A stretch of 49,957 bases of DNA from an uncultured Burkholderiales bacterium (GCA_943908475.1 CALTTG010000028.1:1-49957); one strand, 5' to 3'. Shown: positions 16,477-25,339, counted from the stretch's first letter. The notes: a model not told the origin generated them from the letters alone. Numbers and translations are program-made.

Positions 16477-17823
16477 TCAAGGGGCCTCTTTGAGCAGAGA
16501 GTCAAAGTAGCCATTGATCAGGTTGTCGATCCAAACCACCCCAGTGGGTGACTGCATCACCTGAGCCGTTTCCTCAGCCCGAATGGGTGTGCCCTTGCCG
16601 TCGATCAGGTTGTCGACCATGACGCCGACATTGGCCAAGCCAGCCTCGGCAATGGCGGTGCCCGAGAACGTCAGAGACGTCGTGCAATGGGACTGCGTCA
16701 GATGGCGTCCGTGGGGCAGGTACCAACCCACGTTAGAGGCGTTGCGCACCGAGTCCACCATCATTCGAATGTCTTGATTCCACTTTCGGGTGCGCAAAAC
16801 GTTGCGTGCTGCCTCATCGGGCGCTTTCTGAATGTCTGGGTGAAACTCGTCGTAAGAAAAGCCCGGAAAGACGAGATCCTGTTTGAGCAAGGTGATGCCC
16901 ACACGGTCTGCTGGAAAAATGCGGCTGACCGCTGGCAGGAACGAACCAAGGTTCGACTGATCTCCCGCACCCGGGTAGCGCTTGAGGGTTTCCGTCAGGA
17001 TGCCTTCAGGACGGTCATAACCCCACGTGACACGAACCTTGCGGTGCAGCGGCAGCGAGGGGTAGCGTTCGGCGTCCCCATCCGAAGGGGCCCAAGCCAA
17101 GGGGCCAGAATCAGCCAGCAAAGCAGCTCGCTTGGGCTTGAGCGCTGTCCTCAACGTGGGGTAAGCCGCTTGAGAACCCACGCCGCCTGCGGAGAAGCCA
17201 GTGACCAACAGGCGGTCGGGTTGAGGCAGGTTGGATGCCAGCCAAGCGGACACGGCCTTGACGTTCAGGTAGCCCTTGTGGTGCTGAACTCTGGGCTTGC
17301 TGTGGTCACGGTCCGTGTAGACCTGCACGCTGTTGCCAGTGTAGACATCGCCCGTGCAGTAAGGCACGTAGACGATGTTCCATTTCTGGGTCTGGACAGA
17401 CTGCAGTGGATGCAGGCGTGCCGTGAAGGGGGTGATCAGTCCCAGCATGGACAGGTTGGTCTCACCAAGGGGGCTTCCTGTTGGATTGGGTTGATTCGGG
17501 GTCAGACTGGTCAAGTAGTTAGTGGGAATGCCATTGGGATTGCTTGCCGAGTGGGCCAAACCGCGCAGCCCTTCGCATCCCTTTTGGTCCCAACATGCGC
17601 CGCCACCTTCGAACATCACCACGGTGTGCGTGTTGAAGGGCGTACGGTTCACAAAGAACCGGTAGGGGGCCCCGTTGCCGCAAGTGGCACCTGTGGCGGC
17701 TGGCAACTCGACCATTTCCCATTTGAAGTAACTTGCTCCCGCACCAGAGGTCAAGGCCAAGGCGCCCAAAAGAAACAAAGCTTGTCTCGTGACCTGTGTT
17801 CGAGCCGAGATCCATGATGTCAT
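16477..17823 (-). CDS. Secreted pectinacetylesterase-family hydrolase
   Basis: This 448-residue exported serine hydrolase belongs to the pectinacetylesterase/Notum superfamily (PF03283-like). An N-terminal export signal covers about residues 1-30. The oxyanion motif FEGGGACW is at 71-78, the segment GDVYTGN near 158-164, a conserved His pair at 181-182, and nucleophile Ser211 in GFSAGGVGS. Family members deacetylate polysaccharides or act as general carboxylesterases; in bacteria without pectin use the substrate is unknown, and the lipase nearby makes an extracellular ester substrate reasonable. The gene is alone, and a perfect inverted repeat lies 39-58 bases upstream of its start. Confidence 0.82.
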   Translation of the reverse strand: MTSWISARTQVTRQALFLLGALALTSGAGASYFKWEMVELPAATGATCGNGAPYRFFVNRTPFNTHTVVMFEGGGACWDQKGCEGLRGLAHSASNPNGIPTNYLTSLTPNQPNPTGSPLGETNLSMLGLITPFTARLHPLQSVQTQKWNIVYVPYCTGDVYTGNSVQVYTDRDHSKPRVQHHKGYLNVKAVSAWLASNLPQPDRLLVTGFSAGGVGSQAAYPTLRTALKPKRAALLADSGPLAWAPSDGDAERYPSLPLHRKVRVTWGYDRPEGILTETLKRYPGAGDQSNLGSFLPAVSRIFPADRVGITLLKQDLVFPGFSYDEFHPDIQKAPDEAARNVLRTRKWNQDIRMMVDSVRNASNVGWYLPHGRHLTQSHCTTSLTFSGTAIAEAGLANVGVMVDNLIDGKGTPIRAEETAQVMQSPTGVVWIDNLINGYFDSLLKEAP

Positions 17824-17861
17824 CGCTGTCTCCGTGTTGCTATTGTCGTCAAAGATGCAGT

Positions 17862-17881
17862 GGCCGTTTCGCGGAACGGCC
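17862..17881. promoter_or_regulatory. Inverted repeat upstream of the pectinacetylesterase gene
   Basis: GGCCGTT and AACGGCC flank six bases (TCGCGG), a perfect 7-base-arm inverted repeat. On the minus strand it lies 39-58 bases before the esterase start, a normal position for an operator or a leader hairpin. No binding protein can be named. Confidence 0.35.
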
Positions 17882-18030
17882 CGCTCATTGCATCACCGAG
17901 CGACTGTGCAAGGGGGGACAGAGCCGTGCTTGCGTGGCCAATCTGGGCAAGGACTGCGGAGTCAGCCCTGCGCTTGCAGCGCCACCATCGCCGACAATCT
18001 CCACTTGGTTTGCCAACTGGAGAACAAGAG

Positions 18031-18267
18031 ATGAAAACCTACGACATCGAACTGCAGCGACTGAAGTCGGTGAAGCACTCGCATGGTCTGATTGAGTTGG
18101 GGGTTGAGGTGTTGGTGCAACCCCGCTCGGCCAAAGACCAAGATGCCGTCACCAGCTGCCTCAGCCTGGAGGTCGACGACGCTCGCACCTTGATCTTGCT
18201 GCTCAAGAAGCAAATCGCCGAGCTCGATGCGCTTCAGCCACGCAGCCGTCGCTCAGGTCGTTGCTGA
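18031..18267 (+). CDS. Hypothetical 78-residue protein
   Basis: I do not recognise this protein. It has 78 residues, no membrane segment and no signal peptide. It starts with a strand-rich part (MKTYDIELQRLK; HGLIELGVEVLVQ), continues with an acidic and leucine-rich helix (DDARTLILLLKKQIAELDAL), and ends in a basic tail with one Cys. ATG 18031 follows GAGAACAAGAG, a usable ribosome site. It stands alone between the esterase (divergent) and the PF10118 gene, which begins 167 bases later. Codon usage looks like its neighbours, which supports it being real. Confidence 0.6.
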   Translation: MKTYDIELQRLKSVKHSHGLIELGVEVLVQPRSAKDQDAVTSCLSLEVDDARTLILLLKKQIAELDALQPRSRRSGRC

Positions 18268-18434
18268 TCACCCATCTGGGGTGCGCCGGCCCCTGACAAG
18301 GGCTCGACAGGTCGACATGTCGCAAAATACCCCCACTCGTGTCGCGTAAGACGCTGGTCATTCAGACTCGCAATGCCTACATTGCAGTCCACTGACACAG
18401 CGGCCCTTCGCCCGGCACACGAAAGGACCTTGAC

Positions 18435-19316
18435 ATGAGCGACACCCAGACCCACGCCGCCATCGTGCCGCGAGAGCACCTCGACTTCGACCTGGACAAC
18501 CCCGACATCCCGAAGTACTGGATGAGCGGCGACCCTTTCAAGACACGCTTCTTTGACGCGATGTCCACGCTGTTTCCGCAGGGGGAGCGTTTTTTCATCA
18601 CCAGCGTGCGCGAGTTCCGTGACCAGATCACCGACCCGAAGCTGCTGCAAGAGGTGAAGGACTTCACCCGCCAGGAAGCGCAGCACTCGATGGTGCACCG
18701 CCAGTACAACGACCGACTCAAGCGCCAGGGCATCGACATCGACGCCATCACCGAGTCGCTGGAGGAAGACCTGTTCCGCCACGCGCAGCAGCACCTGACA
18801 CCTCAGCAGCGCTTGTCCATCACGTCGGCTTTGGAGCACCTCACCTCGATGATGTGCACCTGCTTTTTCGAGCGCAAGGAGTTGCTGGAAACCAGCGACC
18901 CGCGTGTGCGCGCCATGTACGCGTGGCACGCGGTGGAAGAAGTCGAGCACAAGGCCGTGGCCTTTGACGTGCTGGAACAGGTGGCCAAGGTGCCGCGCTG
19001 GCGCCGCAACCTGTCGATGGTGCTGGTGACCTTCGGCTTCCCCTTGACGGTGGCACGCATCATGCACGGCATGTTCAAGGTCGACGGCTTCAACTTCTGG
19101 CAGCGCCTGGGCCTGTGGGCGAAGGGCCTGTGGTGGTTTTACAAGCCGGGCGGTTTGTTCGGCCCCACCTTGGGCTACTACGCGGCCTACTACGAGAAGG
19201 GCTTCCACCCTTGGAAGGTCAAGGAAATGCCCAGCTACGGCACCTGGCTGAAAGTGTACGAAACGACAGGTGACCCCATCGCCGCAGGCAACGCCCTGCA
19301 CGCAGCCGGCACCTGA
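18435..19316 (+). CDS. PF10118-type putative metal-dependent hydrolase
   Basis: This 293-residue protein belongs to the family annotated as predicted metal-dependent hydrolase. The pattern is that of a ferritin-like helical bundle with a two-metal site: ERFF at 51-54, EAQH at 81-84 (ExxH), Glu134-His135, and EEVEH at 168-172 (second ExxH). A hydrophobic stretch near 185-205 suggests membrane contact. The biochemical activity of the family is poorly known; the fold is shared with diiron oxygenases and desaturases, so an oxidative role on lipids is possible. ATG 18435 has an AAGGA site upstream. It is followed by convergent glutathione S-transferase genes. Confidence 0.8.
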   Translation: MSDTQTHAAIVPREHLDFDLDNPDIPKYWMSGDPFKTRFFDAMSTLFPQGERFFITSVREFRDQITDPKLLQEVKDFTRQEAQHSMVHRQYNDRLKRQGIDIDAITESLEEDLFRHAQQHLTPQQRLSITSALEHLTSMMCTCFFERKELLETSDPRVRAMYAWHAVEEVEHKAVAFDVLEQVAKVPRWRRNLSMVLVTFGFPLTVARIMHGMFKVDGFNFWQRLGLWAKGLWWFYKPGGLFGPTLGYYAAYYEKGFHPWKVKEMPSYGTWLKVYETTGDPIAAGNALHAAGT

Positions 19317-19352
19317 CAGGCTGAGGGCCTCGCGCCCTCGCCTGCCCACCGG

Positions 19353-20036
19353 TCAGCGCTGCACCATTTGCTGAGCCTGCTGAATGAAGGCCTCAGAGCC
19401 CTTTTTGTCGTCCACCAAGCTCTCGACCTTCACGGGCACCTCCACGCCCCGCTGACACGCGGGGCGGGCCTTCATGGCATCGAGCCAGCGCTGAAGGTGC
19501 ACCAAGCCGTCGGTGGGCACGCCCGACCAGCGGTGTGTGCGCACCCAACACCAGTTGGCAATGTCGGCCACCGAGTAGTCGCTGGCCAACCACTCATGGT
19601 GGGCGAGGTGGCCGTCCAGCACCTCGAACAATCGGCGAGATTCATTCTGGTACCGCTCAATCGCCGGCGGGATCTTTTCTGGGAAGTAGCGGAAGAACAC
19701 ATTGGCCTGCCCCATCATGGGCCCGACGCCGCCCATCTGAAACATCAGCCACTGCAGGACCCGAGAGCGCCCCTTGGCGTCAGCGGGCATCAGGCGGCCC
19801 GTTTTCTCGGCCAGGTAGACCAAGATGGCGCCAGACTCGAACACCGCGAAGTCATCGGCCTCGCGGTCGACGATGACGGGGATGCGGCCGTTGGGGTTCA
19901 GCGCCAGGAACCAAGGCTCTTTCTGAACCTTGGCCGCCAGGTCGATCGGGTGCACCGTGTAGGGCAAGCCCAGCTCCTCCAGGGCCACCGAGACTTTGTG
20001 GCCATTGGGGGTGGGCGAGGTGTAGAGGTCAATCAT
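19353..20036 (-). CDS. Glutathione S-transferase (YfcG/Ure2p-like)
   Basis: This cytosolic protein of 227 residues has an N-terminal thioredoxin-like domain starting LYTSPTPNGHKVSVALEE, the cis-Pro motif NPNGRIPVIVD, the glutathione-binding ESGAIL segment, and an all-helical C-terminal domain with a SVADIANW motif. The TPNGHKV loop with Asn resembles bacterial disulfide-bond reductase-type enzymes such as YfcG and YghU. It starts four bases after the stop of another GST gene, so the two are co-expressed. Substrate unknown. Confidence 0.88.
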   Translation of the reverse strand: MIDLYTSPTPNGHKVSVALEELGLPYTVHPIDLAAKVQKEPWFLALNPNGRIPVIVDREADDFAVFESGAILVYLAEKTGRLMPADAKGRSRVLQWLMFQMGGVGPMMGQANVFFRYFPEKIPPAIERYQNESRRLFEVLDGHLAHHEWLASDYSVADIANWCWVRTHRWSGVPTDGLVHLQRWLDAMKARPACQRGVEVPVKVESLVDDKKGSEAFIQQAQQMVQR

Positions 20037-20040
20037 CGGG

Positions 20041-20673
20041 TCAGGCTTTCAGGCTGGGGCGATCGGCCAACGCAGCGCGCCAACGCGCCAGGTGCGGGTG
20101 GGTCTCGCCCGGTTTGAACTTGATGATCCGGGCGAAGTCCACCGCGACCACGGCCGTGATGTCGGCCAGGGTGAAGTGATCGCAGGCCACGAAATCGCGC
20201 TCGGCCAGGTGGGCATCGAGTGCATCGAAGAAGCGCAACGCACGGGCCAAGCCGCGGGCGCCAAGCTCAGGAATTTGAGGCACGTTGGCCGCGCCCGTCA
20301 GGGCCCGATCTTTCATGGCCGGGCTGGTGTTGCGAAAGGCCTCGGCAATGGCCAAAAAACCCTCGAACTCAATGCGGGCGTTCCAGCTGGCCACCCTGGC
20401 TTTGTCCAAGGGGGTGCGCCCCAACAGCGGCGGCTCGGGCTGCACGGCTTCGGCCCAGGCCCAGATGGCGGCGTTGTCGGGCAACACGGTGCCGTCGTCC
20501 AACTTCAAAGCGGGCACCGTGCACTGCGGGTTGAGGGCCCGAAACGCCGGGCTCAGTTGTTCGCCCTGGGCCAGGTTGACCTGCACCACATCCACCGCAA
20601 TGCCCTTTTCGGCCAGGAAGATGCGGGCTCGGCGAGGGCTGGGCGCGGTGGCGCAATCGTAGAAGGTGATCAT
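20041..20673 (-). CDS. Glutathione S-transferase
   Basis: This 210-residue glutathione S-transferase begins MITFYDCATAPSPRRARIFL, with Ser or Cys near the active site. It has the motif NPQCTVPALKLDDG around the cis-proline and a C-terminal helical domain with FTLADITAVVAVDF. It is only distantly like its neighbour at 19353, so this is a pair of different GST subgroups rather than a duplication. ATG 20673 matches the family start; an upstream start at 20688 would add five residues. The gene lies just beyond the end of hrcA on the same strand (42 bases). Confidence 0.86.
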   Translation of the reverse strand: MITFYDCATAPSPRRARIFLAEKGIAVDVVQVNLAQGEQLSPAFRALNPQCTVPALKLDDGTVLPDNAAIWAWAEAVQPEPPLLGRTPLDKARVASWNARIEFEGFLAIAEAFRNTSPAMKDRALTGAANVPQIPELGARGLARALRFFDALDAHLAERDFVACDHFTLADITAVVAVDFARIIKFKPGETHPHLARWRAALADRPSLKA

Positions 20674-20715
20674 CGGACCATCTTGCACGAAGGCCGCACG
20701 GCTGTCACGGCCGCA

Positions 20716-21738
20716 TCACTTCTGGCTGAGCACGTTGGTGACCAGACGCGAGGTGATGTCGACAATTTCGATCATGCGGTCGTAGGCCATGCGGGTGGGG
20801 CCGATCACGCCCAAGGTGCCGACCACCTGCCCGTCGATTTCATACGGCGCAGACACCACCGAGAGCTCTTCGTAGGGCACGACGTGGCTCTCGCCCCCAA
20901 TGTAGATGCGCACCCCTTCGGCACGGCTGGAGGTGTCGAGCAAACGCATGAGCTGGGTCTTTTGTTCGAACAGGTCGAACATGCGACGCAACGAACCCAT
21001 GTCGTGGGTGAAATCTTGCACCGTGAGCAAATTTCGCTCGCCCGACACCACCACTTGCTCGGTGGCCTCGGCTTCGGCTTCGCTGCCCGCCTGCACGGCG
21101 GCCGTCATGAGCACGGCAATGTCGGCGCGAATCTGATCGACCTCCTGGCGCAAGCGCTCGCGCATGCCTTCGATGGTCAGGCCCGAGTAGTGGGTGTTGA
21201 GCACATTGCTCGCTTCAATCAGCTGAGACTGCTGGTAGTCCTCCGCGGTGAAGATGACCCGGTTCTGCACGTCGCCGTCAGGCGACACGAGGATCACCAG
21301 CACACGCTTGTCGCCCAAACGCAAGAATTCCACATGTCGAAAAACAGTGGCCTTGCGAGGGGCGGTGACCACCCCCACGAATTGCGACAGGTTGGACAAC
21401 AGGTTGGCCGCACTGGCAATGACGCGCCCGGGCTGATCGGGCTGAAGCTGTTCGCGGGTGATCTGGGCCGCCAGTTCGTCAAGGTTCTGGTGCCGGCTGG
21501 TGAGCATCGTGTCCACGAACAAGCGATAGCCCCGCGCGGTGGGCACCCGCCCCGCCGACGTGTGGGGGCTGACAATGAGGCCCAACTCTTCGAGGTCGGC
21601 CATCACGTTGCGGATGGTAGCCGCCGAGAGATCCAGGCCCGAGGCCTTGGAAAGCGTGCGCGAGCCGACGGGCTGCCCATCGGCGATGTAGCGCTCTACC
21701 AGCGCTTTCAAAAGGATCTTCGCTCGGTCGTCCAGCAT
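20716..21738 (-). CDS. hrcA: Heat-inducible transcription repressor HrcA
   Basis: HrcA represses groESL and other heat-shock genes by binding CIRCE elements, with GroEL as co-factor. The 340-residue protein has the N-terminal winged helix (ILLKALVERYIADGQPVGSRTL; ATIRNVMADLEELG), then the conserved PTARGYRLFVD, a GAF-like middle domain, and the C-terminal VVGTLGVIGPTRMAYDRMI typical of HrcA. It is divergent from nadK with only 38 bases between starts, the usual arrangement in related betaproteobacteria. I see no CIRCE repeat in that short gap, so hrcA itself does not seem to be CIRCE-controlled here. Confidence 0.97.
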   Translation of the reverse strand: MLDDRAKILLKALVERYIADGQPVGSRTLSKASGLDLSAATIRNVMADLEELGLIVSPHTSAGRVPTARGYRLFVDTMLTSRHQNLDELAAQITREQLQPDQPGRVIASAANLLSNLSQFVGVVTAPRKATVFRHVEFLRLGDKRVLVILVSPDGDVQNRVIFTAEDYQQSQLIEASNVLNTHYSGLTIEGMRERLRQEVDQIRADIAVLMTAAVQAGSEAEAEATEQVVVSGERNLLTVQDFTHDMGSLRRMFDLFEQKTQLMRLLDTSSRAEGVRIYIGGESHVVPYEELSVVSAPYEIDGQVVGTLGVIGPTRMAYDRMIEIVDITSRLVTNVLSQK

Positions 21739-21776
21739 GACGTTTTCATTCTAGGCCCTGTGGTGTAATTCCACGC

Positions 21777-22676
21777 ATGCCCCACCTGCCTTGCCGCTTC
21801 AAACACGCCGCTCTGGTCGGCAAATACCACGCACGCGGCATCCGACCGGTGCTGGAGGACGTGGCCCACATCCTGGCCCGCGCCGGCGTGGACGTGTCGC
21901 TGGAGCTGGAAACCGCCCACAACACCGGCATGACGGAATACCCTGGCCTGACCTTGGCCGAGATCGGGCGCCAATGTGATGTCGCCGTGGTGGTGGGGGG
22001 CGATGGCACCATGCTGGCCGTGGCCCGCGAACTGGCGCCTTACAACGTGCCCCTGATCGGCATCAACCAGGGGCGCCTGGGTTTCATCACCGACATCCAA
22101 CACAAGGAAATGGCCACCGCCCTGCCCTTGATTTTGAGCGGCCAATACGAAGAAGAACGCCGCGCCATGCTGCAAGGCGCGGTGCATCGCCCGAATCGCG
22201 ACGGTGGCCTGGAAGTGATCTACGAGGGCCATGCCATCAACGAGGTGGTGGTGAGCCGGGGGGCCACGGCCAGCATGGTGGAGCTGCGTGCCGAGATTGA
22301 CGGACAGTTCGTGGCCAACTACCGCGCCGATGGCCTGATCGTCGCCTCGCCCACGGGCTCGACGGCCTACTCTTTGTCGGCCGGCGGCCCCATCTTGCAT
22401 CCCGGCCTGGGCGGTTGGGTGATGGTGCCCATCGCTTCGCACACGCTGTCGAATCGCCCGGTGGTGGTCTCCGACCGCGACACCATCACCATCGAAATCG
22501 TGGCGGGCAAAGATGCGTCCATGAACTTCGACATGCAGTCCCTGGCGAGCTTGTTGCACGGCGATCGCGTGACCGTGCGCCGCTCAGACCATCACATTCG
22601 GTTCCTGCACCCCAAGGGCTGGAACTACTACGCCACATTGCGACGCAAACTGCGCTGGAACGAAGGAGTGAGCTGA
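21777..22676 (+). CDS. nadK: NAD kinase
   Basis: This enzyme phosphorylates NAD to NADP using ATP, setting the cellular NADP pool. The 299 residues contain GGDGT at 74-78, the catalytic signature, followed by NQGRLGFITD and the NAD-site segment ADGLIVASPTGSTAYSLSAGGP. Its stop overlaps the recN start by one base (TGATG), so recN translation is coupled. ATG 21777 lies just outside the divergent hrcA start. Confidence 0.96.
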   Translation: MPHLPCRFKHAALVGKYHARGIRPVLEDVAHILARAGVDVSLELETAHNTGMTEYPGLTLAEIGRQCDVAVVVGGDGTMLAVARELAPYNVPLIGINQGRLGFITDIQHKEMATALPLILSGQYEEERRAMLQGAVHRPNRDGGLEVIYEGHAINEVVVSRGATASMVELRAEIDGQFVANYRADGLIVASPTGSTAYSLSAGGPILHPGLGGWVMVPIASHTLSNRPVVVSDRDTITIEIVAGKDASMNFDMQSLASLLHGDRVTVRRSDHHIRFLHPKGWNYYATLRRKLRWNEGVS

Positions 22677-24418
22677 TGCTGCGCCGCCTGACCTTGCGAG
22701 ACTTCGTGATCGTCACGGCCCTGGAAGTGGACCTGGGCGTCGGCTTCACAGCCCTGACGGGTGAAACCGGGGCCGGCAAGTCCATTTTGATCGATGCGTT
22801 GCAACTGGCTTTGGGCAGCCGGGGCGATGCCGGCGTGGTGCGCGAGGGTGCCGCCCGGGCCGACATCACCGCCGAATTTGACCCCCCTGCCGCCTTGGCG
22901 AGCCGCTTGGCGCCGTGGCTGCAAGAAGCAGGGTTTGACGCCACTGAAGCGGGTGCCCCGCTGCTGCTTCGGCGCGTGGTCGATGCCCAGGGCAAAAGCC
23001 GCGCCTGGATCAACGGCAGTCCGGCCACGGTCACCCAGCTCAAGGCATTGGGTGAGCAGTTGGTGGACATCCACGGCCAACACGCCTGGCAAAGCCTCAC
23101 GCGGGCCGAATCGGTGCGGGCCCTGGTCGATGCCCAGGCTGGGGTCGACACTGCCGCGCTGCAAATGGCCTGGGCACAACGGCGAGAAGCCCGCAAACGC
23201 CTGGACGATGCACGGGCACGCCAAGCCGATCTGGACCGCGACCGCGAGCGCCTGCAATGGCAGATTGCCGAGCTTCACAAATTGAACCCAGGCGCCGATG
23301 AATGGGCCGAACTCAATGCCGAGCACCAGCGGCTGGCTCACGGCCAGGCCATCCTGGATGCGGCACAAACCGCGCTGAATCTGGTGTCAGAGGCCGACGA
23401 CAACGCCGAAACCTTCACGAGCCGGGCCATCGATGCACTCGAGGACGTGGCCGGGGTCGAGCCCCATTTGGGCAGCGCACTGGACGTGCTGCGCAGTGCG
23501 CAGGCGCAACTGCAAGACGCCGCGCACAGCCTGAACGCCGCCCTGCGCCACACCGAACTGGACCCCGATCGACTCGGTGAGCTCGATGCCCGGCTGGCGA
23601 GCTGGCTGGGGCTGGCACGCCGATACCGCAAGACGCCCGACGAACTCCACGGGGTCTGGCAGGCTTGGCAGGCCGAGCTGGCCGAGCTGGATGCCGCCAC
23701 CGACCTCGACGCCCTGGAAGCCGCCGCCCGGCAGGCCGATGCCCACTGGTTGCGCGTGGCCCAGACGGTGTCTCGTCAGCGTCGCCAGGCGGCCCCCGCC
23801 CTCGGACAAGCCGTGACCGACGCCATGCAAACCCTGGGCATGGCCGGTGGTCGCTTTGAAGTGGGCTTCACCGACTTGAGCGAGCCACAGTCTCACGGCC
23901 TGGAGGCGGTGGAGTTCTTGGTGGCCGGCCATGCCGGCAGCACCCCCAGGCCCCTGGGCAAGGTGGCCTCAGGGGGCGAGCTCTCGCGCCTGGCCTTGGC
24001 CATCGCCGTGAGCACCACGCGACGCGACGCGCCCGACGCCCAGATCGACACCTTGATCTTCGACGAAATCGACTCGGGCGTCGGCGGGCAAGTGGCGGAC
24101 ACCGTGGGTCGCCTCATGCAACAACTGGGTGAGGGTCGGCAAGTGCTGGCCGTGACGCACTTGGCGCAGGTGGCGGCCAGTGCCCACCACCACCTGGTCG
24201 TCAGCAAGGCCTTGCAAGATGGGCAGACCACCAGCGACATCCGCAGCGTCGAAGGTGACGACCGTGTCCGAGAGGTGGCCCGCATGTTGGGCGGCGCCAT
24301 CACCGACACCAGCCGGGCGCATGCAGAGGCCATGCTGACACAGGCTCACGCAGAGCCCGCGGCCGCCCCCCGCAAGAAATCGGGCGCCCACAAAGCCGCT
24401 GGCCGGGAGGTTGCATGA
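22676..24418 (+). CDS. recN: DNA repair protein RecN
   Basis: RecN is an SMC-like ATPase that acts early in double-strand break repair. The 580-residue protein has the Walker A motif GETGAGKS near residue 32, long coiled-coil arms rich in Ala, Arg, Glu and Gln in the middle, an ABC signature (ASGGELSRLALAIA), the Walker B motif LIFDEIDSGVGG, and a final D-loop/His region (VTHLAQVAA). ATG 22676 shares a base with the nadK stop; a longer frame from 22415 lies inside nadK and is rejected. A short basic Ala/Lys tail ends the protein. rapZ overlaps the end as ATGA. Confidence 0.96.
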   Translation: MLRRLTLRDFVIVTALEVDLGVGFTALTGETGAGKSILIDALQLALGSRGDAGVVREGAARADITAEFDPPAALASRLAPWLQEAGFDATEAGAPLLLRRVVDAQGKSRAWINGSPATVTQLKALGEQLVDIHGQHAWQSLTRAESVRALVDAQAGVDTAALQMAWAQRREARKRLDDARARQADLDRDRERLQWQIAELHKLNPGADEWAELNAEHQRLAHGQAILDAAQTALNLVSEADDNAETFTSRAIDALEDVAGVEPHLGSALDVLRSAQAQLQDAAHSLNAALRHTELDPDRLGELDARLASWLGLARRYRKTPDELHGVWQAWQAELAELDAATDLDALEAAARQADAHWLRVAQTVSRQRRQAAPALGQAVTDAMQTLGMAGGRFEVGFTDLSEPQSHGLEAVEFLVAGHAGSTPRPLGKVASGGELSRLALAIAVSTTRRDAPDAQIDTLIFDEIDSGVGGQVADTVGRLMQQLGEGRQVLAVTHLAQVAASAHHHLVVSKALQDGQTTSDIRSVEGDDRVREVARMLGGAITDTSRAHAEAMLTQAHAEPAAAPRKKSGAHKAAGREVA

Positions 24419-25305
24419 ACCGCGGTGACGTCGTCGTCTTGACCGGCATGTCCGGCTCCGGCAAAGGCGTGGCCCTTCACGCCCTGGAGGATGTGGGCTA
24501 CTATTGTGTGGATAACCTGCCTCCAGAATTGCTGCCGCAATTGATTGTCCTCGAGCGCGAGCGCTTCGCCGATCAGCCCAGACGATTGGCGGTGGCGGTG
24601 GACGCCCGCAGCGCCGACTCGTTGCACCACGTGCTGCCTGCACTGGACGGCCTGCGCACCGAAGGCGCGCAGGTGCGCCCGATTTTTCTGGACGCCAGCA
24701 ACGACACCCTGGTGCGGCGGTTTTCAGAAACCCGCCGCCCTCACCCCCTGATGCGGCACAAGACCTCGGGTCAGGCCGACGAAGCCGACCACCAGGCCTT
24801 GCAAGAGACCATTCGCCTTGAGCGCGACCTGCTGGCCCCATTGCGCGAACGCTCGGCCGTGATCGACACCAGCCTGCTTCGGCCTGCCCAGCTTCGCACC
24901 TGGGTGCGCAACATGGTGCAAGCCCAGCCGTCGCGGTTGACGGTGGTGTTCCAATCGTTCGCCTTCAAACATGGCGTGCCCCTGGACGCCGACTTTGTGT
25001 TCGATGTGCGGATGCTGCCCAACCCTTACTACATCAAAGAGTTGCGCCCCCTCACCGGCAAAGATGAGCCCGTGGCCGATTACCTGCGCCAGCAGCCCGA
25101 GTCAGGCGAGTTGATCGCCCAGATCGAGGCCTTTCTGTCGCGCTGGTTGCCCACCCTGGAGAGTGACCAGCGCAGCTACGTGACCGTGGCCATTGGCTGC
25201 ACCGGCGGGCAGCACCGATCGGTGTACTGCGTCGAACAACTCAAAGACCGGTTCAAAGGCCGGGAGGTGGTGCTGACGCGCCACCGAGAGCAAGACGGAC
25301 GCTGA
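24415..25305 (+). CDS. rapZ: RNase adaptor protein RapZ (YvcJ family NTPase)
   Basis: RapZ-type proteins bind small RNAs or nucleotides; in Escherichia coli RapZ guides RNase E to the sRNA GlmZ to control glucosamine-6-phosphate synthesis. The 296 residues have the P-loop GMSGSGKG at 11-18, the conserved YYCVDNLPPELLP, the Walker B-like region with SQ/SNDTLVRRFSETRRPHPL, and the C-terminal domain with DVRMLPNPYY and IGCTGGQHRSVY. The gene overlaps recN by four bases (ATGA). Many proteobacteria keep rapZ beside ptsN or hprK; here it is at the end of nadK-recN. Its stop codon lies inside a putative terminator hairpin. Confidence 0.95.
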   Translation: MNRGDVVVLTGMSGSGKGVALHALEDVGYYCVDNLPPELLPQLIVLERERFADQPRRLAVAVDARSADSLHHVLPALDGLRTEGAQVRPIFLDASNDTLVRRFSETRRPHPLMRHKTSGQADEADHQALQETIRLERDLLAPLRERSAVIDTSLLRPAQLRTWVRNMVQAQPSRLTVVFQSFAFKHGVPLDADFVFDVRMLPNPYYIKELRPLTGKDEPVADYLRQQPESGELIAQIEAFLSRWLPTLESDQRSYVTVAIGCTGGQHRSVYCVEQLKDRFKGREVVLTRHREQDGR

Positions 25306-25315
25306 AAGCGTCCGT
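25295..25315 (+). terminator. Putative terminator hairpin over the rapZ stop codon
   Basis: ACGGACGCT and AGCGTCCGT form a perfect 9-base stem with a GAA loop. The rapZ TGA (25303-25305) sits at the loop. Only TTT follows on the plus strand, so termination may be weak. On the minus strand it lies 25 bases after the stop of the convergent SDR gene and could serve both directions. Confidence 0.5.
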
Positions 25316-25339
25316 TTCAGCCCACCCGGCTCAGCCGGC

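Noticed and set aside
17882..18030. Possible riboswitch before the 78-residue gene
   Set aside because: Short G- and C-rich runs suggested structure, but no conserved core of a known riboswitch class could be recognised.
18318..18327. Ten-base palindrome CGACATGTCG upstream of the PF10118 gene
   Set aside because: It is short, far (over 100 bases) from the start codon, and expected by chance in a window of this size.
21739..21776. CIRCE operator between hrcA and nadK
   Set aside because: The 38-base gap does not contain TTAGCACTC-N9-GAGTGCTAA or a close variant.
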